From NCBI GenBank assembly GCA_026418275.1, contig JAOABQ010000044.1, positions 1 through 64,000 on the forward strand: a stretch of DNA of 64,000 nt. The letters run 5' to 3'. The DNA comes from Clostridia bacterium. Its GTDB lineage: Bacteria; Bacillota; Clostridia; Acetivibrionales; DSM-2933. The position numbers were made by a program, and so were the translations under genes. Below are positions 36,481-46,200 of the stretch, in pieces; position 1 is the first letter of the stretch, and every line of letters starts with the position of its first letter. The notes beneath the pieces were generated by a model. The model did not search any database and had not been told where the DNA came from. It was given only the letters and a program-made list of their open reading frames with translations.

Positions 36481-36822
36481 CTATATCGCTTTGGATATGA
36501 TAAAAATCAGCAGTGCAATACTGAAGGCCAGAGCTAGATTTATGAAGGTATTGGTTAAAAAACTTCTCTTTGAATTTAAGGGTTTCAGGTTTAAATTCAG
36601 GTAATCATTTGCTGTCGGATTTCCTTTAATATAGTTGTTGATGATCATATGCGCTTCCTTAATCAAAAAGTCATCATTTTTTTTACTTTTATTTAAGGTT
36701 TCTTTGGAATTGTTTATATATTTATTATCCGGATCTCCTTTAAGAATGAAAATAGCCTCTTCTATAAGATTCGACGGAATATCCTTTATTACAACCACCC
36801 TTTTTGCACTTCGATTTAACAT
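36481..36822 (-). CDS. small C-tail-anchored hypothetical protein
   Basis: A 113-residue protein from the ATG at 36822, preceded by CGGAGGATTTGT. The N-terminal 85 residues are hydrophilic ('RVVVIKDIPSNLIEEAIFIL' opening), and the last 21 residues form a single membrane helix, so it is a tail-anchored protein facing the cytoplasm. I do not recognise the family. It lies between murA (convergent) and spoIIE (same strand, 95 bases upstream) and has its own strong terminator. Confidence 0.72.
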   Translation of the reverse strand: MLNRSAKRVVVIKDIPSNLIEEAIFILKGDPDNKYINNSKETLNKSKKNDDFLIKEAHMIINNYIKGNPTANDYLNLNLKPLNSKRSFLTNTFINLALAFSIALLIFIISKAI

Positions 36823-36917
36823 ACAAATCCTCCGAAACATAATCATTGATGAAGATAATTTTTTAAATAAATAATATCAGAGGTAGTTTGTACTAAAAAA
36901 CCGAAAATTATACATCT

Positions 36918-39320
36918 CTAACCTATTCTTTTCCATACCTTTGCAACTAATACCATCATATCGTCGGTCGGTTTTCCTTCACAATTGTCATAGGCTTTAT
37001 TTAAAATCAAATCGGCAATTTCCTGAGGGTTTAGTGTATCGATTTCCTGGATGAATTGCGTTAGAGCCTTCTCCTTATTTGTTTCATTGTTAAAGGAGTC
37101 CAGGATCCCGTCTGTTAACATGATGACAAAATCTCCGCTTTCTACATTCTTTTTGATAAGTTCAGTTTCTATATTGCTTAAAATTCCGGCAGGGAGTGAA
37201 AAGGACTTAACAATTTCAACTCCGTCGCTCTTTTTAATATAGGTGGGTACGGCACCGATTTTTACAAATTCAACCTCACCGCTGAAAAGGTTGATGAGGG
37301 ATAAGTCAATGGTTGCAAAGGTTTCTTCGGTAGATTTCAGAACTAAAATGGAATTAATCAGCTTGACGGTTGTGTCTTTGTCAAAGCCGGTTTCCATAAG
37401 CTGCTCTAAAAGGCTTATGGTTGCTCTGCTTTGTGCTGCAGCTTTTTGGCCTGATCCCATGCCGTCGCTTAACGCCAAAACATATTTGCCGTCTCCATTG
37501 CTCATAAATGTGTAGTTATCGCCTGAGATGATGCCGCTGTATTTGGATACTCTGGCGATTCCTGTCGTAACTTTGAATACCTCTTCCTCAACCAGCTTCA
37601 AGGTACAGGAACTTCTTTTTAAAGTGTGCTGGCAATCCGTCGAATCCTTCATCATTTTACGTCCTAAAACGTTAGAAACCAATTTTTCTATTGAAGCCAC
37701 ACATGCTCTCTTTCCACCACATCCTTTATGAAAAATGCTAATTTCATATTTTCCCCATTTATTTTCGAATACGACCACTTCACTGGCACGGATGCCTACT
37801 TTGATAAGTTCGTTTAGTAGCGTGTTCTCCAAATCCTCTTTAAAATGCATGTCAATATTGATTTCGGAGGCGAGATTGGAAATTACTTTCGACAGTCCTT
37901 CCAATTGCTGAGAGACCAACTCCCTGCTTTCTCCGATCTTGCTCTTCCATACCATTCCTACTTTAAATACCTCATAGATATTGTTGACTGAATTGACAAA
38001 CTCATTGATTCTTTCGCACCGGTTGATAAAATAATCCGGGATGTCATTTTCTTCAATCCTGCCCTTGGAATCCAACCGTTCAACAATTTTGAACATAACC
38101 TGATAGGTACTGTAGAAGTTTCTGTCCCAACAGTGGAGGCACAGGCTGCAGTTTTTACAGACCTTATCCGCCACCCGGTCAAAAAGGTATGAGATATCCT
38201 GCTTGTCCGTTACCATTTTTGTTTCGGCTATTTCATTAAAGGTTTTGGATAATTCCTTGAAAGTCCTGGAAAATTTATTGAGTTTATCGACGGTTATTTC
38301 TTTAATCCTCGAGCCATACCCCCTCCTATCGGTAAAGCCATCCGTGCCTACATTTAATGCTTCTGTAAGTGAATTCATCAAATTAACCGGAATGAACATA
38401 AATAATAAGCAGGCAGCAATTATTTCCTTTAAGTAAATCAGTACTTCTGTAGAGCCGTTTAAATAGAGGGTTATGAGTGCATTACCCATGACAAAACCAA
38501 CGGCAGAGCCGAATTTGCCCAGGTTTTTAAATATACCCGATAGCAGGCCGCAAAAGGCATAGGATGCGATAAGTAATGGTGCCCCGGGTGCAGACATGCT
38601 TACGATAAGTCCTACAGTTACACCGATTGCTGCACCTACCCCGGAACCGCATTTGAAACTAAATAAAAGCACAATCAGAATACAAAGCACATTTTTTAAT
38701 GTAAAGCCTAAAATATGAAAATCTGAAAACCCGGAAAGAGCAAGAGCAGCAGTAATTGCAATACTTGTAATTTCTTCACTGGTAAGGGAGCGCTTCATGA
38801 TGGGATCCGTTATCATAGGGATAGCGTTTCTATATATGAATACAAGCAAGAAAATGACGGTTGCATGCAAGACGGCTTTAAGGAAATCATATAGCAAAAA
38901 GCCCTCAAGATAGGTCATCAATAGCTGAGGAAGCAAAATACTGATAGAGGCGATTACGGCGAGCCTTAGGGTCATTTTGTTTTTTTGATTTTTGAATGGG
39001 ATATTTAAGGCGTTAAATAAAAACATCGCAGCAAGGGATATGTAAAGCTGTTCCTTTGCACCTGATGTAACCATACCTAAAATCACAGATAAAGCCACCA
39101 GCACCCTGTTTACATTTAAACCTAGAGTCGAAGCATACAATGCAGTTCCAAAGGGCATCATTCCACCAAGTAAGGAAGTTCTGCCAAGGAGAAAAGCCAG
39201 TGGAAAAATCAGTACACTTTTTTTTGTCAGTGTAAGTCCTAAAATGCTTTTAAACCTTGAATTTTCTAAATCTTGGCTCAAATTGCCGATTCGTTTGTAT
39301 GTTGCAATTTCCGTATTCAT
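36918..39320 (-). CDS. spoIIE: stage II sporulation protein E (SpoIIE)
   Basis: An 800-residue protein with about ten N-terminal membrane segments (residues 30-320), a central regulatory region (about 330-590, with 'CKNCSLCLHCWDRNFYSTY') and a C-terminal PP2C phosphatase domain ('LALSDGMGSGQKAAAQS', 'VIMLTDGILDSF', 'DDMMVLVAKVW'). SpoIIE dephosphorylates SpoIIAA at the asymmetric septum, which releases sigma-F in the forespore. ATG follows TTGGAGGGTTACAAAAG. In many clostridia it sits after the mazG-to-S1 block; here it is 26 kb away. Confidence 0.95.
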   Translation of the reverse strand: MNTEIATYKRIGNLSQDLENSRFKSILGLTLTKKSVLIFPLAFLLGRTSLLGGMMPFGTALYASTLGLNVNRVLVALSVILGMVTSGAKEQLYISLAAMFLFNALNIPFKNQKNKMTLRLAVIASISILLPQLLMTYLEGFLLYDFLKAVLHATVIFLLVFIYRNAIPMITDPIMKRSLTSEEITSIAITAALALSGFSDFHILGFTLKNVLCILIVLLFSFKCGSGVGAAIGVTVGLIVSMSAPGAPLLIASYAFCGLLSGIFKNLGKFGSAVGFVMGNALITLYLNGSTEVLIYLKEIIAACLLFMFIPVNLMNSLTEALNVGTDGFTDRRGYGSRIKEITVDKLNKFSRTFKELSKTFNEIAETKMVTDKQDISYLFDRVADKVCKNCSLCLHCWDRNFYSTYQVMFKIVERLDSKGRIEENDIPDYFINRCERINEFVNSVNNIYEVFKVGMVWKSKIGESRELVSQQLEGLSKVISNLASEINIDMHFKEDLENTLLNELIKVGIRASEVVVFENKWGKYEISIFHKGCGGKRACVASIEKLVSNVLGRKMMKDSTDCQHTLKRSSCTLKLVEEEVFKVTTGIARVSKYSGIISGDNYTFMSNGDGKYVLALSDGMGSGQKAAAQSRATISLLEQLMETGFDKDTTVKLINSILVLKSTEETFATIDLSLINLFSGEVEFVKIGAVPTYIKKSDGVEIVKSFSLPAGILSNIETELIKKNVESGDFVIMLTDGILDSFNNETNKEKALTQFIQEIDTLNPQEIADLILNKAYDNCEGKPTDDMMVLVAKVWKRIG

Positions 39321-39563
39321 CTTTTGTAACCCTCCAATTTTTCTTATTCGAGAACTGATTATATACCATTCCGAATAGAAATATTTGTAACATTACGCTG
39401 GAGGTTAAAAAAATCTTTTGACAGGACTCACCAAAACTTGCACGAAACAAGTGACGCTAAAAAGATTATGTTGGATTAATGATTAAAAAGGTTTTAGAAA
39501 CTTTAAATATATAAATTTGCGTCATCCAATTTTAAAATAGCTGCAACAAGCTGGGGAGAATAA

Positions 39564-42002
39564 TCATTTTAAGCCGCTTACAAGGATTGAACCAAGATTG
39601 CCTGCCAGAAAAAACTGATCTCCATTCCATAGGATATTGCTAAAACTTAAGTAACCGTTGTCATATTGGGTGTGGTATGTATCCCTATTCATTCCCAGTG
39701 GACATTCACGCCAATTTAGCCCGTCAACAGAGACAAAAACACTTAGATACTTAGGGGCTGTTGTAAAAATCGATGAACCCGCAGCCATGTAAACTCCGTT
39801 TCCATAAGTTACATCCCAGAATGCGTAAGACTCGTCATTTCTTAACTTCTGCGTAGAGACCCAATGGATGCCATCCGTGGATGTAGAAATATAGTTTGCA
39901 TAATTTGTTGCCACATACCCTAGGTCTCCATAAGTTATAGAGGTAAAATGATCTCCTTCATTACATTTATATCTTAAACTCCAATGAATTCCATCCGGTG
40001 ATGAAACAATACAATCGCCAACTGCTGTGAATTGTCCGTCTGCATATGTTATGCCGTAAAGGCTTATATGCTCTAGATAAGAGATGCTTTCCAAGTTGAG
40101 AATACTGGTTTTCCAGTTGATACCGTCCGCGGATGTCAGAATCGTTCTTTCTTCCCCTACTGCTAGATAGATCCCTTTGGCGTAGATAACATCCCTAAGC
40201 TCATAGCGTGTTCCGGAATCCCTTTGAGTCCAAGTTGTCAGATCCTTGGATGTCCAGATCTTACCTGACCTTCCTACCATTACATAGCCATGAGGGCCAT
40301 ACGTAATAGCTGTTGGGGCTTCGCTTTCCTGGGATAGGTCAAAACTGACCATATTCCTGTAAGCCATATCCTTGCCCAGCGTTAAAATAACGGCTTGTGG
40401 TGGGTGATGCCTGGAATAGCCGATGAAAATATTGTTGTTATTGTGAAAAAGTGTGTCGGTAAATTCTATACCGGATGGCAGCGGATAATTAACGAGAACC
40501 CAATTAATTCCGTCCTTTGAACTCTGAATCCTTCCAAAAAGATCTACTGATAGAAACTTTCCTTCTGCATAGATGTATTTACTAATGGTTTTATATCTTT
40601 GAACAGGCTCAGCATACTTTAAATCCGGAAGTTTTGACCAGGTAGTACCATTTGAAGAGGAAAAGGCTACCTGGGTGCTGTAGGTTTCTTTTGGATTTTC
40701 ACCAAAGAGGACAAATTTACTTCCATTCCATAAAATATTGTATAAGTTTATCTTATTATCAATATTAAGTGTTACTTTGCTCCATTTAATACAATCTGAG
40801 GATATCACAACAGTTCCATTGTTTGCGACTCCTACATATTTCTTTCCATTCCATACTAAATCATTTAACTTGCCGGAGAAGTCATATGATTTCCAATTAA
40901 TGCCATTTTCCGAGATCAAAATTTTGTCAGCAGAACTGCTGCCTTTAATGAATGTACTTGTCGCAACAAATAAATTGTTTACAAAAAATACCCTGTCATT
41001 TTCACTAAAGTTATGATGCTTCAAGTCTACATTAAGCCAATTCAGGCCGTTGCTTGAGTAAGAAATGGAGTTGTTTTTGAGAACTACATACTTTCCTTTT
41101 CCATAGGAAGCACTGTATAATTCTCCTAGGGGAGATTTCGACGAAAAATCTATGCTTTCTTTTTTCCATACAACGCCATCTGAAGATGTTAGAACTTCTC
41201 TCATGTAGGTGTTTGTAAAAATTATAAACTTTTTACCGTCCCAAAAAACAAATCGAAAGGTATCATAAATGAATTCATTAGGAATGGTCTTCCAGTGAAT
41301 ACTGTCATTTGACATGAGGATCGTATTATAGCCTCCTACCGCAATATATCTTTTTAGAGTGTCACTGTAAGCGATGTAGCGAAGGGGGAAATTATTATTG
41401 AAGTACCAGTTATTATAGTTCTGTTCTTTTGTCTGAGTTACTTTTGGGTTTTCTCGATGAAAGTTTCCAACGATACTTTCAATAAGAACCTTATCTTTGA
41501 TAGGGTCAAGGAGGTTATCTGTGGGACTGATGACAATAAGATTCTTATAATAAAATACTTTTTTATCCAGTGCCTCAACCATAGCTCTTAAAGGAAGAAA
41601 AAGCCGCCCGTTGGAAATCTCGGCAGGGGTATCCAGCTCAATATCCGTATTGTTCATTTTCAGAGTATTTTTTCCTACAATGATTTCAATGGTTTTATCT
41701 GAATGGCGGATGGTTATTTTCTTTGAAGCAGGTTCCCAGGCAATATCAGAGCCATAAACCGTAGATAAAAATCTTGTCGGGACCATGACACGCCCATTCT
41801 TGACATAGGTGCATACATCCGGATTTTTTATATCAATTTTGACCTTTTTATTAAAAGCAAAAGAATCACTTTTACCGTTATAAAGGATTACAGAACTCGA
41901 GAGGATGTCTTGGGGTGTTTTTTCTGCATAAGTATGTAGAGGAAAATAAATGGCGAAAAAAACACATAATACAATAGGGATAAACTTTTTAATAGATGGC
42001 AT
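39564..42002 (-). CDS. secreted protein with stalk domain and long beta-propeller repeats
   Basis: An 812-residue exoprotein: signal peptide (1-26, ending TYAEK), a 'copper amine oxidase N-terminal'-type stalk domain (about 48-165, with 'GRVMVPTRFLSTVYG' and 'NGRLFLPLRAMVEAL'), then about a dozen repeats to the end. Each repeat has a 'S-x-D-G-x-x-W' strand and a 'Y-G-x-G-x-Y-x-A-x-G' strand, e.g. 'SADGINWKTS' and 'YGNGVYMAAGSS', as in BNR/sialidase-like or kelch-like propellers. Catalytic function is not evident. ATG follows CTAAGGAGAGATAAGTT. Possibly binds surface glycans; this is inference. Confidence 0.82.
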   Translation of the reverse strand: MPSIKKFIPIVLCVFFAIYFPLHTYAEKTPQDILSSSVILYNGKSDSFAFNKKVKIDIKNPDVCTYVKNGRVMVPTRFLSTVYGSDIAWEPASKKITIRHSDKTIEIIVGKNTLKMNNTDIELDTPAEISNGRLFLPLRAMVEALDKKVFYYKNLIVISPTDNLLDPIKDKVLIESIVGNFHRENPKVTQTKEQNYNNWYFNNNFPLRYIAYSDTLKRYIAVGGYNTILMSNDSIHWKTIPNEFIYDTFRFVFWDGKKFIIFTNTYMREVLTSSDGVVWKKESIDFSSKSPLGELYSASYGKGKYVVLKNNSISYSSNGLNWLNVDLKHHNFSENDRVFFVNNLFVATSTFIKGSSSADKILISENGINWKSYDFSGKLNDLVWNGKKYVGVANNGTVVISSDCIKWSKVTLNIDNKINLYNILWNGSKFVLFGENPKETYSTQVAFSSSNGTTWSKLPDLKYAEPVQRYKTISKYIYAEGKFLSVDLFGRIQSSKDGINWVLVNYPLPSGIEFTDTLFHNNNNIFIGYSRHHPPQAVILTLGKDMAYRNMVSFDLSQESEAPTAITYGPHGYVMVGRSGKIWTSKDLTTWTQRDSGTRYELRDVIYAKGIYLAVGEERTILTSADGINWKTSILNLESISYLEHISLYGITYADGQFTAVGDCIVSSPDGIHWSLRYKCNEGDHFTSITYGDLGYVATNYANYISTSTDGIHWVSTQKLRNDESYAFWDVTYGNGVYMAAGSSIFTTAPKYLSVFVSVDGLNWRECPLGMNRDTYHTQYDNGYLSFSNILWNGDQFFLAGNLGSILVSGLK

Positions 42003-42270
42003 AACTTATCTCTCCTTAGAAATATTCAATATTGAAGTAAAAAACTTTAAACTCTTTTAGTTAACAAGTATCAAGTACTTCTGTTTTATCAAATAAACGA
42101 GTGATTTCAATATAAAACATGATTCTTCATAATATATCCTATTTTATATGCGGTTAGTTGGAAATGCAAGGTTTGTAAAGAAATTATAGTTGATCAAATA
42201 AAAGGGTGAGATTAGGATGGAACCGTAGAATATCACTGCACAATGAGGGGGTTGCTGTAACTGCAAATAA

Positions 42271-42302
42271 AAAAAGAATATACACATTGTGTATATTCTT
42301 TT
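42271..42302 (-). terminator. terminator of the tRNA operon
   Basis: Minus-strand AAAAAGAATATACACA and TGTGTATATTCTTTTT form a near-perfect stem starting at the base after the tRNA-Val CCA, followed by further T residues. Confidence 0.88.
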
Positions 42303-42378
42303 TGGTGGGCACTATAGGGCTCGAACCTATGACCCCCTGCTTGTAAGGCAGGTGCTCCCCCAGCTGAGCTAAGCGCCC
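42303..42378 (-). tRNA. tRNA-Val (TAC)
   Basis: A 76-base cloverleaf with encoded CCA; anticodon loop CTTACAA gives TAC. Last gene of the Met-Glu-Val tRNA operon. Confidence 0.95.
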
Positions 42379-42387
42379 AAATAAAAA

Positions 42388-42459
42388 TGCCCCATAGGGG
42401 ATTCGAACCCCTGTAGCCGCCGTGAAAGGGCGGTGTCTTAACCGCTTGACCAATGGGCC
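42388..42459 (-). tRNA. tRNA-Glu (TTC), CCA not encoded
   Basis: A 72-base cloverleaf; stem CCGCC/GGCGG and loop CTTTCAC give anticodon TTC. The 3' end is followed by TTTT, so CCA must be added. Acceptor position 2 G faces G71, an unusual mismatch; most Glu tRNAs have a pairing base there. Confidence 0.92.
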
Positions 42460-42464
42460 AAAAG

Positions 42465-42538
42465 TAGCGGCGGTCGGATTTGAACCAACGACACTACGGG
42501 TATGAACCGTATGCTCTGGCCAACTGAGCTACGCCGCC
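42465..42538 (-). tRNA. elongator tRNA-Met (CAT), CCA not encoded
   Basis: A 74-base cloverleaf with fully paired acceptor GGCGGCG/CGCCGCT region and anticodon loop TTCATAC (CAT). The body fits elongator Met rather than tRNA-Ile(k2CAT). The 3' end is followed by CTT, not CCA. Confidence 0.9.
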
Positions 42539-42724
42539 ATGTTGCGTAAACATAATGTCTAGCAACTCGTGCCATCCTATTGTAGCAGAAACCCTAACAA
42601 AAAGTCAATAGTAAATTTAAAAAAATCATTTATGTATTTTATGGCAGTTCATGTTTTATAAAAAGAAGTATCAATATGCTATGAATAGGGTGATCCAGCC
42701 TGCATTGTACATTGGCACACAAGA

Positions 42725-42910
42725 TCAGCTTAATTCGCAGTTGTCACGGTATTGTGGTGTTTCCCTTACAATTTCTTCGCTTAATTCGTTATCTTTTGTA
42801 TCGAAATATGTACCGCAGAATGAACATCTTATACAGGTACAGGATGGGTTGGATATTACCTTATAGCTTTTGCATCGTGGACAAGTCCACCAGTTAAAAC
42901 CAATCAACAT
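42725..42910 (-). CDS. small zinc-ribbon-like protein
   Basis: A 61-residue protein from ATG 42910, ten bases after GGGGAGG (TTG 42919 is too close to it). It carries CPRC near residue 10 and a cluster C-x-C-x-x-C-x-x-C near residues 24-31, consistent with one structural zinc site. The rest is polar and acidic. Similar small ribbons bind nucleic acid or proteins. Stands alone between the tRNA operon and the giant kinase gene. Confidence 0.6.
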   Translation of the reverse strand: MLIGFNWWTCPRCKSYKVISNPSCTCIRCSFCGTYFDTKDNELSEEIVRETPQYRDNCELS

Positions 42911-43109
42911 ATTACGCAAGCCTCCCCATAAAATGAAAAATAATATAATGGAATAAAAATATCTCTATATAGGTATATGTAAAATTATTGAAATAAGGTA
43001 CAAATGTATATCTTTTGTTTTTTAAAGGCTAAGATCGCAAGTGAAAGGGCTTAAATTATTATTGAATCCAATAACTAATTAATTGGCAAAACGACGGCAA
43101 ATAAACTAT

Positions 43110-43152
43110 CCCAATTTAATTATAACAGTTATTTCTGTTAAAGTAAATTGGG
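43110..43152 (-). terminator. possible hairpin after the kinase/GGDEF gene
   Basis: CCCAATTTA pairs with TAAATTGGG and an inner TAACAG/CTGTTA stem extends it. It lies 87 bases past the giant gene's stop and lacks a T-run, so it may be an RNA end or just an inverted repeat. The rest of the 42911-43238 gap shows no gene. Confidence 0.4.
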
Positions 43153-43238
43153 AGTATATGTTTTTTTAATAAATATTTATTTTTTATGGAAGTTATATTA
43201 GCAGTAATGACAACCTGGGTAATTGTAAGAAGGGTGTT

Positions 43239-46200
43239 TTAATTACTTTCTTTGAGTGCATGATTGATACCGGCCAATGTGATCCGGTTTCTTCCGTTTG
43301 CCTTTGATGCATATAAGGCTTCATCTGCCTTTTTAATCAACTCTTCCATAGTCTCTGCGTCTTTAGGATAGGAGGCAATTCCCATACTGACAGTAGACTT
43401 AATTTTGTGTTCAGCATAGGTAAACACACTGTTTTCTATATCCTGTCTTAACCTTTCAGCAGCAATTCTTGCCCCATCGGTATCTGTTTCAGGGAGTATG
43501 ACAATAAATTCCTCACCGCCATAGCGGGCGGTAACATCAATTGTTCTGAAATTCTCCTTTGTCAGCCGGGCAATATTAATAAGGACTTCATCGCCTGCCG
43601 GATGACCGTAGGTATCATTGAGTTTCTTAAAATGATCGATATCAAACATGATTAATGAAAAGATCCTATTGTATCTTTTGGACCTTACAATCTCATGTTT
43701 AAGTAGGTTTTTAAAATGTCTGTGTATAATCAGACCGGTAAGGCCATCCGTGATTGCTAACTTATAGAGTTTTGCATTTTCTATTGAAATGGCGGCTTGG
43801 GTCATAATAGAGTTTAAAATGGAATAGTCCTCATCCGAAAAAACGCCGGAGGATAAGGGGTTATCCAAGTAACAAATTCCTTGGAACTCATCCTTGTACT
43901 TAATCGGTATGCAAAGAATGGATTTTAACTCATTCATACAGACGCTTTGAAAGGATTTAAACTTTTCATCCTCCATGGCATTGGTAATAATAATGGAAGA
44001 GTGATTTTCCAATACTTCCTCCATAATATTTTTGGAGAAACCGTCAGCGCCTATTTCTGTGAGATTTATATTTTTCCTTACCTTGAGATCAAGATTCCCC
44101 GTATTTTCGTCCTTAATCATGAGATAACCCCTTTGGGCTCCTGTAACCTCGATGGCAATGGACATGATTTTTTCCAATAGTTCATCCAAGTCCAGAGTAG
44201 AGGTTATATCCTGCGTTAAGGAAAAGATGGAATTCAGCCTTTGACTGTACCTAAGTTCTTTAGAGAACCTTTCCATGGAATTGAAGTCGATGTCTTGTAT
44301 ACCTAGCTGGGATCCTACCTTTTTCTCATAACTTTTGGCACCGATACTTCTAAAGATCGTATACGCTGTTTCAAGGTTTTTCCTTGCAGCACTTTTTTTG
44401 CCTGACCTTTCAAGGAAAGCAGCATAATCTTTATGTGCCAGACCCAATTCAAATTTTCTTTCCATTACTTTTGCGCATTCAATACTCTCTTTAAAATACT
44501 TTTCTGCGCTTCTTACTTGGCTGCGAAGGCTATAATATAAAGCTTGAGTACGCAGGGAACACATATGATAATTTACCCATACACGGGTAAGTTTGAGGGC
44601 TTCTTTGCATGTACGGCGAATCTTATTTAAATAGTCCTTCTCTGTTTTATTTGTGAATAAAAAGCTATTTTCCTCATAATACCGGATATATGCCTCGGCA
44701 AGGAAGGGAAACAACGGAGAGGTATATTCCTTGAGGAAGCGGTTGTTATTATATAAATCATGGGCAATTTCCAAATACTCTATTGACTTTTGTGTATCAC
44801 CCATCTCTAAGTATAGCCTTCCAACCATGGTACTGGTAATGCAAGTCAGGTAGGCATTATTTTCATCGCAGGACATCTTATACGCTTTAACGCCATTTTT
44901 TTCAGCATTAGGGAAATCCCCTGTTTCGGTATCAATCATAGCATAGGTGATGAGCGAGTAGATAACCGCAAATGTATTCTTAGACTTTATTCCGTTTTCA
45001 TGAAATTTATCAATGGTAACACGGGAGTTTTCATAATCGGCAATATTAAAGTATGTACCCGATAAACCGCTGATAGCTGCGCCGAGCTCATAAATATCTC
45101 CAATCTTTGTGAAAATAGTGATGCTGTCATTGAAGCATTCAATGCTTTTGCGGAACTGTCCTCTGCATTTATAATAAAAGCCCAGGTTGCACCAGCATTG
45201 GGCGATGCCCCACTCGTCGCAAAGCTCTTTACGAAGATTCAGAGTTTTATGATGGTTATACAGAGCCAGTTTTGAGAAAGGTATTTCAGCAAGAAAGACA
45301 GCAAAAGTCATAAGTCCTAGGCCTAATTCCTTGGATCTGCCCAGCTTTTTTTCAGAGAAGTTGATAAGCTTAAGGATTGTATAAGTTGCTCTATAATCTC
45401 CGCTTAATTGATATGTCCATGATAAAATATAATAAAGCCAGGCAAGACTTCTTGATTCCTCGGACGGCGTTTTAAGTTTATTATAGAGAAAAAGTGAGGG
45501 AAATAAATTATGGAGCCCCCGATCGAATAGCTGCTTCACGGTGGAGAGTAGAAATTGCCTCTTGCCGGTTGGAATGATTTCATTGTATACATGAAGGCCG
45601 AGTTTGCAAAAAACTTCGCAGTTTTTCCAGTCAGCCTGCTTGTAATAAGCAAAGCTAATCTGTTTATAGGTATTTAATTTTTTTTGCCTTGTACCGGTCA
45701 ATGGAAGTAATTCGTTAAAAAGGTTGATGGCTTCGTTTGTTTTTCCAATGGTGAGATAAATACTTCCGATATACTCCTTGCATTCGATCCATTGAGCCTT
45801 TCCCCCTGCACCTTTTTTCTCAAGGAGTTCTATTGTGATGCTCAAGTATTTAACCGCATCTTCGTAAGCGTAAGAGGACATGGCTTTAAGTGCTGCCGGG
45901 TAAGCATACTCCAGGGCCTTTTCGTTATTTTTCCCCTCTATATAGTGGTAGGCGAGTTCAAAAATAACCTTATCCGTATTTTTTGCATTAATTAATTCGA
46001 TGATATTGGCTACCTTACAATGAAGTTCCTTATTATTTTTGCTGCCTATATTTTTATAAAAGATTTCCTTAATTCTGTCATGAACAAAATAGACAATCCC
46101 TCTTTCCCATAGATCCTCTTCTAAGAGTTGGAGGCGGAGCGCCTTATCGATTACCTGCACAATTTCTTCCTTGCTGAATTCCTCGAGTTTAAAAAGAAAT

